The notes below the pieces were generated by a model, which was not told the DNA's origin, made no database searches, and worked only from the letters and a program-made list of their open reading frames with translations. The position numbers and the translations under genes were made by a program. Below, one piece after another: positions 10,218 through 21,960 of a stretch of DNA of 64,000 nt. Within the stretch, counting starts at the first letter, position 1. Every line of letters begins with the position of its first letter. This stretch comes from Lottia gigantea (Eukaryota; Mollusca; Gastropoda; Lottiidae): the NCBI RefSeq assembly GCF_000327385.1, contig NW_008709716.1:1391297-1455296 (forward strand). Reading direction: 5' to 3'.

Positions 10218-13200
10218 CTAATAGCAGGAAAGAGAAAGAGAGAAGGAGTTAGGTTAGTATTATTTTAATATTACATACACATTCTACGCTTATACATCTA
10301 ATTATATAATTTATACAGTTCCTTTAACAATTAACATCACTATATTCCAAACATTAATCATTCTATATGCTACTTTTGAAAATTATACAACCAGTTAGAT
10401 TTATAATTTACTTCATTATTGGTTTCCTATTCCAATCAACCATTTCAATAACAGTGCTGCAGAAATGATGTGGCACTAAAGCTAAAATTACTTCCACTAA
10501 GCAAACAGAAACAGTTTATGTTTGAAATACTTGATGGTAACTGTTAAAGAGAAAACCTAAGATAGTTGAACACATCCAAATATACACCCACTTCTGCATG
10601 CAGTTAGTGAATAGAAAAACTTAACAAGTTTTATGAAGATATTTTGCCAGGCAAGGTAACATACGCCCACTACCAGCTTTCAGAAATGATAATTAAGACT
10701 TTATAAAGTAGCTAAATAATGAATTTCAAAATCTAAAAATATTTTTAAGTCAAGGTAAAACCTGAAAAACAGTTCATTAAATCATCATCATATTAAAACA
10801 TGAACAAGGTCTCATTGCTATACACACAACAGCAATAACTCGGAAACTGTTCATGCACCTATTACCTATTTCGATCTCATCAGTATCTACATGCATACCA
10901 AAACAGTAATCTCTATTGTTCCTACAAGCCAAATCTGATGCGTTTCCAACAAAGTCAAAGGCAATAACTGCTAAACTGTCTATCTGATCGTTTCAAATTT
11001 TAAGCTTTACTGAGATCTCATCAATGTACATGCATACTAAGTTCATTAAGATCGGATAAAAACTGCAGTCTATCAGGCCTACAAACCAAATTTGACGCAT
11101 TGTATCAAGTCAAGGGCCTCGTTTCTCAAAATATCTTATGATCAGTAGTAGGTCGTAAGTGTTGATTTGATCCTAAATGGCGTTTCTCAAAAAATCGCAA
11201 GATCAAATTTATCGTAAGTCTACAACTAATTCTGGTGTAAACTTACGAGTGATCAAAGCTGTCTTAACTATCAGGTGGTAGAACCAAATGGTCTTTTTTT
11301 CACAATGTTTAACTGTGTTTAACGGGAAAAAAGGAAAATTCGACATCAGATTTGATCCCCGAGTGTCTTTGACTGAGCAGGATATTGTGGCACTGACCAT
11401 CTTCTGTTTTTTTTTTTTGTCCTCGTCTCAGTTGAAAGCCGCCATTTTTTTCGCTTCGGCGATGACAGCAATAACATCATCATTAAGTTTCATTGACTGT
11501 GGAAATCAAAATTTCCGAGTTCTTTAAATTGCAATGAACAATTACCTTTGAAAACGGTCTTGCCAAAATAGGCCAACAGACTACTTTCTATGGCTTTATT
11601 CTAAAATTTAGCTTTATTGAGATGAAGATTTCCCTTTTACCAGAGATATATTTTCTTGTCGTCTCACCTTTCATGACCAATTTGTCATCTGCTACTAAGT
11701 TGGTTTGTCATACGACAATTTTTATCGTAAGATTATTCGTGACACTTACGATAGCCTTTGAGAAACGCACTTAATCGTGAACTTAAGACAATCGTAAGTT
11801 TAATCTTAAGTCGTACGATTTTTTGAGAAACGGGGCCCAGAGTAATAACTCCAAAACCATTCATCCAATCATTACCAATTTCGAACTTGATTGAGATCTA
11901 TATATACATTTATACAAAGTTTCATTAAGAATGGATAAAAATTGTAGCCTTTATTGTGCATACAAGCCAATACTAGGTCAAGGGCAATAAATCTGAAAGT
12001 GTTCATCTGATTATGACCAATTTTGAACTTGAACAACATCTCATCAATATATACATGTATACCAAGTTTTATAAAGATCAGATAAAAGCTGTTACCTCTA
12101 TTGTGCCTACAAGAAATGTGGACGGGTTGACAGGGGCGACAGCAATGTACGTCAACATTTCCATGCGAGCGTTTAAAAACTGGTTGAATACCAAAGACCT
12201 CAAGCAGTTTCAATACTGGTGGTCACATGGGATGGCATCAATACAAACTGCTCAAGTTCTCACTTTAACTTCATATTTTACTACATACCTTATACCACGT
12301 GGAAATGAAAATTAGTTGAAAATTAAAGGAGCTATCTCTTTTTCGTTTTCAAGATCCAGGGGGTTAATATTTGTTAATCTCTGCAAATCTGATCATTTAC
12401 CTACATGCCTAGACCGAAACATCTGTCTCTATTCCAGCCTCTGATAGCTGTTTAGACAGATGTCAGCTGGTGTAGAGACAGAAACAAAAAGCCCTGTTCA
12501 ACAGGGACACTCCGCATATCCGTAGGGGTTTTAAACCTATTTAGCTACCTGGGATCTGCAAAACCCAGGTATATATGGAAAGATGAATATTTTTTTGTAG
12601 TTCAGTCATCATTTTCTCCCTATACCATTTATGTCATGTCTTTGGCTCCATCAAAGTTTTTTTGGCGAAACTGATCTAGCATCAGCCATTTAAAACTGCG
12701 TGCACAGCCATAAAGGTATTAAGGTCACCTGATACTAATAAAAACGAAATTTACAGCGATGCCCAACACTAATTTACAATCATCTTAAAAGTTATTCAAT
12801 ATTATGTTTAAAAAAAAAACATATTTGGAGGTGTGGAAAATCCCCATTTAACCGGATCTTTTTCTTCTGACTCCGCTGACAACTGTCAAAATATCCATCA
12901 GAGGCTGGAATAGAGGCAGATGTTTCGGACTACTACATCGCAAGAAAATCAAACAATAGGAACTCAAGTATTTCAGTATGCAAAATTACAGGGTTTAATA
13001 TCAGGGCAGATAATACTATACGCATACAAATACAAATACCAAGTTTTATCAAAATGGGATAAAAATTGTATATAAGGATACTTTCACATAGAAAGGTGTG
13101 GGTGTGTAAAAAACAATAACCAATAAATTAATATTACTCATAACACAAGCCTCAAAAATGTATTTCTCAAGCCTTTAGGCATGCCAAACAACATTTTTGA

Positions 13201-16200
13201 ATTGGGATAAAGATGTCGAACAATCAATAGTCGGCAATTAATGGAACCTATTTTAACTGTTTGTAAGAATTTGCTAACAACAAACAATCTAGATTTTAAT
13301 TAATAAATAGAAATAAAACCCTTGTCATTGGTCATCGCAATTCCTTGTAACATAAGTGGATAAACTAAAAATAAAACAAGGCAGTAACCTAAAATAAATG
13401 ATAGTGAGGAAAGACAACATTCTTCCAGATTGTATGATATATTTAACATGTTAATACCTTTTATTACCCTGTAGTAGCCCAGACTAAAAAAAAAACATTT
13501 ATTTCAATTTTTTAAACACAATTTTTATATTAAGAACACAAGTTATATGGATATACTACTTCTAGGTTTATTACATACTAAGTTTCGAAACACATACAGG
13601 TAACGTTATCAAGTGAAATGATTCACAACCAAACAACACAATAGGTAAATCAACAGAAGCTATTGATTTACCTATATATCTTGTGCTGTTTTATATTAGT
13701 ATTTCAACAGATGATTTCATACAAACCTTTATACTGAAATAAATCTTGATTAATCATTTCACAAAAACACAATTACAGATAAAATAAAAAACATTTCAAT
13801 TTCATCAGTGAGACAGTTTTAAACATAACTACACGATTTAAGATGTCATTGCATTAAAAGGTTAGAGGGTGAAGATAGGTCCAAGAATTGTTCTTCATTC
13901 AAACCATGCAATTGTTTGATTTATTGATGTTTCTTATTAGAAATACCAGTACAAATTTTCTTGATTTTCAGGTTATTGTGTGGCTGTAGAAAATGTTGGA
14001 GAATCCTTGGCCCAGGATCAAGAAATATACTTCAGGCCTAATCTCAGATGAAGACCAAAATTAGACTTAAGTTTTCTTTACTTGGTAAAAAAAAATGTTT
14101 ATATCATCAGTACTCAACCTATTTTGTTTTCTTCTGTAAACTACAATTTACATATTCTCAAAATATACAAAAAGGTTGAATTTTGACCTGTCTCACCTGT
14201 CATGAAGTGATATTAAACTAAGTGTAACAAAACATACAAACATTCAATATTCTAAATAAAATTATAAAACTAAAACTAAGGTGAACTTACCAACAATAAT
14301 GATAATAATAACAACGATAACACTAATTAAAATAGCCCACATCTGAAATAATAAGTTTACAACATCTATGCTAACAAACTATATTTGTGAAAATTGAAAG
14401 CAAATATGTGCTGTTTGCAAAAAGGCAGAACTAAAAAAATAATCAACAATACTATAAATGCAAGATAGCTTGCCAAGGAAGGTAACATACGGTCAATACT
14501 AGCTGTCGGAAATGATAAAATCTTTATTGGCCTGATTATGAATTTTCAAATAATCTTTAAAATATTTATAAGTAAAGGCAAAACCTCAAAAACAGATTAT
14601 CATCAAACTCAATCATCGGTGTACACACAAGGGCAATTACACTGAAACAGTTCATATGAATAATACCAATTTCAAACTAGACCGAAATCTCAATATATAC
14701 ATACATACCAAGTTCGATCAAGATTGGATCAAAACTGTAGTCTCTATCGAGCTTCCCAGCACGAAAAAAAAAAACTATGGGCAAAGACTTTTTAACGTTT
14801 ATCTAAACTCTTTTCTGAGGATATATATATAGGCATGATACATTATAAGACTCCAACAAACTGAGTATCTCAATGGAAGTATTCTTATTAATACCTTAAT
14901 CTACTACAGAAAACAGAGCAGATACCAAATTTATCTCCAAACTTGTCACAATTGAAAAATTAAACTATCTAGAGTCAATTTGATCATTAACACTGTCAGA
15001 CAAGAACCGAAAAATAATATGTACTATATGAGTGTTATCTTATAGATGACAACATTTCAAACAGATCAATCTGCACAAAAAATTGTCCTTGTATTTTGTA
15101 GGTTGTAAGCAATCATTGTTTTTAACTGTTATGATATGCTACATTAAGTTTGTAATCAAAATATTTGCTGAATATATTCTACAAGAGATTAACTGTCCTC
15201 CCAGTTCACCAACACATGGCTTCCTGATTTGATTTGAAACAAAAAAAAGTGAAGAGCATAAAAAAATCCACATATTTCAATGGAAATCTATCAACAGGAA
15301 GATTAAATGCTGAGAATGCCTACGTACTTTCAATTCATATGCCGAATGCTGTTATTTCAGACCCTTGGTATCAGCTCTTAGACACTTCCCTCAACATCTA
15401 CAATGGCTGTTTAAAGTTACAGAATTCTGGGCTTGGCAAAATGACAATTATGTGAAGAAAGAATAACTACATAAATATCCTACCATTTCAAAACCTAAAT
15501 TGTTGAATATCAAATATCTGAAAAAAGTTCAGGAATATGATAAGATCACTAACAAAAACTTGTAAATAAACAGTCCAAGCTTAGAGAAGATACTTCTAAG
15601 GTTCATACAGATGTATTATTCACCAAATAACCTAATCAGCTTTCAGGAATCAAACCTTCGAGACAATCAATCTACAAGTTTACTTCTTGTTCTCGTGTTA
15701 AAAAATATAAACAACAGACCAAAATAAATACTGTTTAAGTGACAAGAATAAAATAAACAATCCTTGTGGTTGGAAATAAGACATTGACAACATATATAAT
15801 AAAATAAACAAAATCTTGTATCATACATAATAATATGAACTAAATAGATTAACACAGTAGATTTCAACATCAACTACTCTAGTGGTAATATCAAACAGTG
15901 CAGTCAAAATAAAAGGTCAATCTCTACATAATACACTGAAATTATAGAGCACAATGACTGGAAACTCACCAATTATAATAATTATAATTACAGCCACTAT
16001 TGATCCCAAAATAATCATCATCTGTAATGGCATTTATAATTCTAGTATACTAGTCAATTATTCTCACATTTTATTAACTACCACAACTTACCAAAACATT
16101 ACTTTATAATTCTTAGAGCAATTCTACAATATCTTAATTAATAATACAGCTAAACAATGGGTAAATGGTAGAAAAATAAATAACATACACATCATCTTAC

Positions 16201-19200
16201 ACTAACTTGCAGTTAAACAATACAGCAACTGCTCGTATCAATATGTGAATTAATCTTTGAATCACCTGAATATTCATTGACTATCTTTAACCAATTATCA
16301 ACTAAAGAAGTTTAACATTGTTGTTGGACCATTATATAATTTTTGGTATGTGACAACATTTTACTTGAGGTGATTCGAGTTAGAGTTAAGAATGTTGATT
16401 TTGTTATCAATCAATCAGTATTAATTGACTTGGGACAGGAGTAGAATTCTTACCTTACAATTTTTCCACCAATATTTTCGTTTGAGTTTACCAGCACTAG
16501 CCTCAAACTGAGAAGCACCAGCTTGTAATGCATCTATCAAATTTGAAAAGAAAGGTTAGATTAAGATAGTGGATCACTTCCTAATGTGCTCACTTTACTG
16601 TTGTATAGGAATGAAATAACATATACAATAATCTAATTCAAAAAAACATTTCAATTTGAGTGATTTAGTGAACAATGTACCTGCTCTGTCATCTAACTCT
16701 GATATTTTCTGATCTCTTTCCAAGACTTTATCAACATTTACCCTCATGATATCAACAACCTGTAATATAATTAACAAATTAATACACTAATCCAATTAAA
16801 AAAGATCTGGTTTGTTTGTGTTCGTTTCATTTACTACACTTGCCATCCATGATCTGTTGGCATTCTTCATTAAATTGTGTTCTGTTGATTTGACAAATTT
16901 GTTAAAAGTTGAATTCATTTTATCATAATATCCAAATTTGACAATCAAGAAGTATGCAAAATATCTTTGATTTCTTCTAAGACAATAAGCTATCTGGTTT
17001 TAAGGACAGTCTTCATTAGATCATTGGTTGAGAGATTCAGACTTTTGATAGTTGTTCCATCTGAAATCTTGTAACAGGCATCCACTTATGAGCAGTGCAA
17101 TGTGTCGAACTTGTACCAGCGTTTGTCAAGAAATAATTACTTACTTAAGTCATAGAAGGCTATTGCTATTATAATTCATGTTACATAAATAGTTACCTCA
17201 TCAACCTGTGCTTGAGTCTGTTGCATTCGCTTACTAGACATGTCACGAGGCGGTTGTCCTTCTGGAGCACCTGACCTTTAGAATAAAGACAAGAAAAAGT
17301 TGTTAACACTATGAAGTAATTAACATAAAGATAACATAACCATTTTTTCAATAATTTGCATTGTAGCCATGTCATGTAAATTATTTTGTGTCTCAAAATA
17401 TTGAATTTTTCCATGAATTACTGGTATTTTATGTAACCTTTTTCATTAAACAATAGTTCTTAATAACTTATTAGGTCACACACGAGCTGTGATTACTATG
17501 GTATGTTTTTGCTTATTCAATGAACAATATTAATCTAACTAAGCTAGAGAAATAATTTTTTTAGTCTTGAAGTAGGTACTGTAAATTAAACAAATAAAAC
17601 ACAGACACACATGCTGAAATATTTAAAAAACAAAATGATCAATCATAAATGAAGCTTAATGATTTCAAAATGAAACAAAACTCCCTATGGAAAAAAAAGA
17701 AAAGTTACACATGCAAAATTACTGAGAGGCTGGTATGGAAATAATTGTTCACCTAAGTTTATATGTTAAATAGTAATATAAAATTTGCTACTGAGACTCT
17801 GTAGCTGAGTTATCATTCTGGTAATGCCCAACTAAATCTTCCTAAACATAATTTTTTGTATCTGATATCGAATTAAGTTTACTCTTTGGCCAATTTGTTT
17901 TCAGAATTGCATTTTGCCAATTTTATCAAAATATGACTTTGCAACATACCTCAATAAAGAGTGTTATCACTTATTACAAGATTCATGACTGCCACTATCA
18001 TCTTTTTCGGTTGGTGGTCGACAAATTTCAGAAATCACAGATATGTACAATTAGACAAGAATGATAACTCTAGACAGTCCAAGCAACACTTCTCTAAAAA
18101 CAAAATTATCTAAACTTAAAACATACTGACACTAGAATATATATATATGCCAAGAGAGATCATTGTACAATTAATAATGTCTTATTACTTACGGGGGTCC
18201 ACCTGGACCAGCTTGTGGATTTTGAGGGCCAGACCTAATAACAACATATTATATTGATTATTATTTAAGCTTTTTTTGGAAGAGTAAGATGAATACAATA
18301 ACTTTTTTATCGTAATATTCCATTTTTTAGCTTTATAAGCTTACACACTATTTTCAAAGTGACCAATGATAACTTCATTCTTGTACATTTTATAAGATAG
18401 TCACTGAATAAACTTGATGATGTGATGAGTAAGGACATTGCATTGAGACTATTCAAGATTTAATACCACAAAAGTTATCACTGGATCCGGATGTGCAAAA
18501 AAGCGCAAAAACTGTAGTTTGTCAGTGACAATATACATCCACGTAAGGAGATGTGGGTGTCAAAATAAATTGTTTAACACTTGGTAGATTAATGATTGTA
18601 ATATTTGCAAGCAACAATTGAACTGGCAAGATAACAGAATATTAAAGTGAGAATATCACAGATATTTGAAATGAGACCTAAAATGAATTGATTGTAAAAG
18701 GTTTTGAGGTTTTGATATTCATGCAAGTAAATGTGGAGTTATAAAGCAAAATGAAGAAAAGTCCTTCTGTGCTGCTCGAGATGATGAATGTGGATGAGGA
18801 ATTAAGACAACAAATTTGTCTGTTGAAAAGAAGAAAAACATTTTTCACCACAACCCTAAAAAAATCTCAAGCCTTTCCTAACAAGATACGCCCACTTCTG
18901 TGATACATTTTAAGTATATCAAGGGTGGTCATTAATAACTCAAATTCTGTTGATCGAAAAATAGTTAAATTCAAACTGATCTAAGACCTCATTGTAACAC
19001 CAGATTTTAATTTTTCTATAGTGTTCACAAACAAATTATGTCCCGTTTTTACTAAGTCAAGGGCAATAACTAAAAAAATGGTCATTGAACGAACGTTAAA
19101 TTCAAACATGTCCAAGATCTCATCAATATAAATGATCACACAAAATTCACAAAAATAAGAATAGATAAAAACTGTAATTTTTACTGTTTTCATTAGCCAA

Positions 19201-21960
19201 TTGTGACGGACAGACAGGGGCAGCGACAATATACGACTACATTATAATGTGGGCATTTAAAAAGTGTACAACCAAATGTCCCAAATACTGTCTATTTGAA
19301 AAGCTCATTATCCACCAAATTTTACCTGATTTTAACTTCGGGAACAGCATGTTTGTCCCTGTAATCAATTATATATTTCAAGTCTAATAAGCTTACATAC
19401 TTTATTTTAAATCTATTCCATAGTGATTAATCATAACAATAAGCAGACATTGACAATATGAAACAATTTTGGCATTATAGTATAGAATTGGCTTATAATA
19501 AGCTTTCAACTACCTACCATTTTAGGAAATAATCACAGGTAAGCTTCAAAGATTTCTGATTTAAATTTTCTTTCTGAGTTGCTGAGTTTGATTTGATATG
19601 ATTTGTTCATTGTCATAAAGGCATACAAGAGAGCCTAAGGTTATCTAAATTATATAACTTCAATCGAATATGTAAGCTTATCAAACAAAACATTTATTGG
19701 CATACTTGAATATAAATTTGACACATGCATTGTACTGTATAGAGAGCTCTCACTTCTCCCCCAGACACCCTCACTCTGTTGTTTTAAAAGATCTTTGTGA
19801 AATCCATTTAATCACATTTTCTCTACTTTGTTGTCTTTATTCTAGGAATGTTTTCTTTCTGACAGCTATGGTTTTGTAGCTAAGCATTTTTTTTAATAAA
19901 GAAACACAAAAAAAAAAACCTGGTATGTCTCAACCTTTTTTTCCATAAATTATATGTTCATCAATTACTACAATATTAACTGGTCCTGTTCATCCGTTCA
20001 TTAGTATCATATATAACATAACTATTATGTAAGGCATAGCACATTTCAACTTGTAGTTACTGCTTCACAAAATAACAATTGGCGCTATTATTTTGAGTCA
20101 TTCCTCGATGATCAAAATTTTGATTTGTTGATACTTCAATTCAATTGATTTGTTCCAGTAAATTTGTACCACAGAAGACAATTTGGCCGCCTTTTCATGT
20201 AGTCGTCGATTCGAGCTGTCAAGTTAGCCGCCAATTCAAAATAGTGATACTAACTCGCCCAACCGATCAAATATTCATTAACCAATCACTGCCATGGATA
20301 CATGATATAAAATCAAAGTAGATCTACAAATAGTATATTAGTTTTCGACTTTTCTGAAAATCTACACTTATAGACATATTGCAGCTCAAATTATGGCCTA
20401 TCGTACAAAATTCTCAATATTGAGACTTATATGTTTCAAAAGGGAATTAAATGAGCTTTCATAAAATCTAGGTTAAAAAGATTTTTTAAAAAGTCAAAGA
20501 CTGTATATATTTCAGAGTGTGGTAGCCACCCTTTAATATGAACGTGCCAGGTTTTAACCTAGTTTTTATGAAAGCTCATTCAATGCCATTTTGAAACATA
20601 TAAGTCTCAATATTGAGAATTTTGTAGGATGGGCCGTTATTTTAGCCTGAAAATGTTTAAAAATGAAAATTTATAAAAAGTGGAAAACTGTATAGATTTC
20701 AGAGTGAGACAGCTACCATTTAATATGAATGTGCCAGGTTTTAACCTAGATTTTATGAAAGCTCATTCAATGCACTTTTGAAACATATAAGTCTCAATAT
20801 TGAGAATTTTGTACGATGGTACGGAATTTTAGCCCGAAAATGTCTTCAAGTGAATATTTTTCAAAAAGTCAAAAACTGTATATATTTCAGAGTGAGATGG
20901 CTACCCTTTAATATGAATGTGCCAGGTTTTAACCTAGATTTTATGTAAGCTCATTTAATACCCTTTTTAAATATGTAAGACTCAATGTTGAAAATATTGT
21001 ACGATGGGTCGTAATTTGTGCCCGAATTTTAGATTTATTTTTTTTAGATTATTTGCCTTATGTACTATTTTTAGATCTACTTTCATTTTATATTATGTAT
21101 CCATGGCAGTGATTGGTTAAGGAATATTTCTACGTTTTAGCGAGTTAGTATCACTATTTTAAATTAGCGGCTACTAAAGGGCAGGTAACTTGACAGCTCG
21201 AATCAACGGCTATATGAAAAGGCGGCCAAATTGTCTTCAAGATTTGTACCCAACCTTCTCTTTACACATTCGTTGGTAAACCAACGAAACCAAATATAAA
21301 TTTGAAAATCTGCATCAAAATAGGCTAGTAAATAATCACAACTTTGTTTTCACAGAGACCAATCAGTAGCCAAAATTTGGGACTCATATTTGTCATCATT
21401 CTGATCACAAAGCAATATTTAAGCCTATGTCTACTAATAGTACTAATAGTAAGTGTAGGCTAGTCTAGATCCTACCTAATGTATTTGGCAACAAGCTTCT
21501 AAAATTCAAAATAGACAAAAAGGATAACAAACACCACCAGCAAAATGAGCCCAGTGACACATTTTAAAAATGCTGGAGGAATAACAGGAATTATAAGAGC
21601 TTAATAATATAAGATACGAATATGAAATATGATGTGGCTATTTCTTCGACCAATAAAAGAAAGACTACATAGTACAGCAAGCAGGAAATGGGTCATTCCT
21701 GCAGATTGGTAAAAATAAGAGACATATTTTGTGTGGGAAAATTGATACAAAAAGCAGCAAAATCATGGAGGAAGACACGACGACCTCGCAAATCATTAAG
21801 ATCAATCCCTGAGCTACTTACATTTTGATTGTACACCTCAAATTTTACGTCCCTTTACAAAATATCAGATGTTAATGACTCAATCGTCTAGCCAACAGCT
21901 CACAACAAGATGGTGGATGAATCGAGTGTGATGTCATCATCCGGGCACCTGCATAATAAA
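10192..21960 (-). CDS. VAMP: Synaptobrevin / VAMP (neuronal v-SNARE), whole gene
   Basis: This is the vesicle R-SNARE that zippers with syntaxin and SNAP-25 to drive synaptic-vesicle fusion. Exons on the minus strand: 1 (5'UTR plus 'AT', ends 21822), 2 (18193-18234), 3 (17197-17275), 4 (16681-16759), 5 (16454-16533), 6a (15970-16021) or 6b (14291-14342), 7 (10192-10217). All introns are GT-AG and phases match. The spliced frame is 360 nt, 119 residues plus stop. The order is a proline/glycine-rich head ([20 protein letters not shown]), an R-SNARE helix ([16 protein letters not shown]; zero-layer Arg in [32 protein letters not shown]), a juxtamembrane [10 protein letters not shown], one membrane anchor and a short lumenal tail VWVTQKYT. 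The head and anchor closely resemble squid synaptobrevin as I remember it. Confidence 0.93.
10641..12180 (+). mobile_element. Pearl-like element, split by a miniature element
   Basis: Head GCCAGGCAAGGTAACATACG, tail GGGGCGACAGCAATGTACGT...GCGAGCGTTT, with 'ACCAAGTTTCATTAAGA...GGGCAATAAC' units between. The 725-bp element at 11114-11838 sits inside it. Family assignment to bivalve pearl (Helitron-related) elements is inference. Confidence 0.55.
11114..11838. mobile_element. Miniature element with GGGCCCCGTTTCTCAAAA ends
   Basis: The left end GGGCCTCGTTTCTCAAAA and right end TTTTTTGAGAAACGGGGCCC are near-perfect inverted termini. Subterminal copies of 'CGTAAGT' and 'GTTTCTCAAAA' strengthen the pairing. 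No coding sequence; no clear target duplication; superfamily not assigned. Confidence 0.75.
12414..12928. mobile_element. Terminal-inverted-repeat element, copy 2
   Basis: 515 bp with inverted ends starting CCGAAACATCTGTCTCTATT (left) and CCGAAACATCTGCCTCTATT (right, reverse complement). It is the more compact relative of 1330-2024, in opposite orientation. Confidence 0.6.
14291..14342 (-). CDS. VAMP: VAMP exon 6b (membrane anchor, alternative version)
   Basis: 52 nt. Acceptor TTTCAG, donor GTAAGT. Encodes [17 protein letters not shown] plus one base, a complete hydrophobic segment with no stop. It enters in phase 0 and leaves in phase 1 like 6a. Using both exons would add 52 nt and shift the frame, so the two must be alternatives. 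Confidence 0.82.
14464..14765 (+). mobile_element. Truncated pearl-like element
   Basis: Starts GATAGCTTGCCAAGGAAGGT and continues with the family's 'ACCAAGTTCGATCAAGATTGG' segment, then stops without the usual tail. It lies just upstream of VAMP exon 6b on the gene's strand. Confidence 0.5.
15970..16021 (-). CDS. VAMP: VAMP exon 6a (membrane anchor, version a)
   Basis: 52 nt. Acceptor TTACAG, donor GTGAGT. Encodes [17 protein letters not shown] plus one base. MMIILG is the usual start of synaptobrevin anchors in this phylum. Same length and phases as exon 6b. Confidence 0.92.
16454..16533 (-). CDS. VAMP: VAMP exon 5 (C-terminal SNARE and juxtamembrane)
   Basis: 80 nt. Acceptor TGATAG, donor GTAAGA. 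Encodes (D)[19 protein letters not shown] then YWWKNCK and ends in phase 0. The KLKRKYWW stretch is the lipid/calmodulin-binding juxtamembrane segment of the family. Confidence 0.97.
16681..16759 (-). CDS. VAMP: VAMP exon 4 (SNARE core with zero-layer Arg)
   Basis: 79 nt. Acceptor TTACAG, donor GTACAT. Encodes [20 protein letters not shown] then ELDDRA(D). The ionic-layer arginine is the R of LERDQ. Confidence 0.97.
17197..17275 (-). CDS. VAMP: VAMP exon 3 (start of SNARE motif)
   Basis: 79 nt. The acceptor CTAAAG fits the phase; the downstream GTCAG would break it. Encodes [20 protein letters not shown] followed by QAQVDE. Donor GTAACT. Confidence 0.93.
18193..18234 (-). CDS. VAMP: VAMP exon 2 (proline/glycine-rich head)
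   Basis: Acceptor ATTAG and donor GTAAGT. G plus 13 codons plus CC: (M)[13 protein letters not shown](P). Identical in style to the squid synaptobrevin N-terminus. Confidence 0.9.
18871..19264 (+). mobile_element. Short pearl-like element in VAMP intron 1
   Basis: Head ...AAGATACGCCCACTTCTG, one internal unit, tail GACGGACAGACAGGGGCAGC...AATGTGGGCATTT. Subterminal ATACGCCCAC and GTGGGCATTT are partly inverted relative to each other. Confidence 0.55.
19326..19358 (-). CDS. VAMP: Candidate VAMP cassette exon (33 nt, in frame)
   Basis: A 33-nt segment is bounded by TTACAG on its 5' side and GTAAAA on its 3' side. Inserted between exons 1 and 2, it keeps the split ATG (AT|G) and the downstream frame, adding [11 protein letters not shown] after Met1. 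The acceptor has only a weak pyrimidine tract, so this is a candidate. Confidence 0.35.
20171..21241. mobile_element. Mutator-type foldback element with 9-bp target duplication
   Basis: Two inverted arms of about 185 bp (20171-20355 and about 21055-21241) start GAAGACAATTTGGCCGCCTT a few bases in from the ends. They flank three to four tandem ~170-bp units (about 20470-21020) with GTGCCAGGTTTTAACCTAG cores. The element is bracketed by ATTTGTACC at 20162-20170 and again at 21242-21250. Long arms plus a 9-bp duplication are typical of Mutator-like elements. No transposase inside. Confidence 0.85.
21822..21960 (-). CDS. VAMP: VAMP exon 1: 5'UTR and first two bases of the start codon
   Basis: The exon ends ...CAATCAAAAT before GTAAGTAG. 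The next exon starts with G, so the ATG is split AT|G across intron 1. The 5' boundary is uncertain. A CRE-like TGATGTCATCA lies at about 21930-21940 and is a candidate core-promoter element. Confidence 0.7.
21928..21942 (-). promoter_or_regulatory. CRE/ATF-like site near the VAMP start
   Basis: TGATGTCATCA, one change from a CRE-type palindrome, lies about 110 bp upstream of the split start codon. Function is inferred from position and motif only. Confidence 0.3.

Larger units (their letters stand above)
10218..14290 (-). other. VAMP intron between exons 6b and 7
   Basis: 4.1 kb containing a pearl-like repeat (10641-12180) split by a miniature element (11114-11838), the inverted-repeat element at 12414-12928 and a perfect 13-bp hairpin at 13641-13675. 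No other exon seen. Confidence 0.6.

Noticed and set aside
12297-12302. CACGTG E-box in the VAMP intron
   Set aside because: A single six-base motif in repeat-rich DNA is expected by chance.
12013-12315. 100-codon plus-strand ORF
   Set aside because: Lies over the tail of a pearl-like repeat and flank; no domain and no matching splice context.
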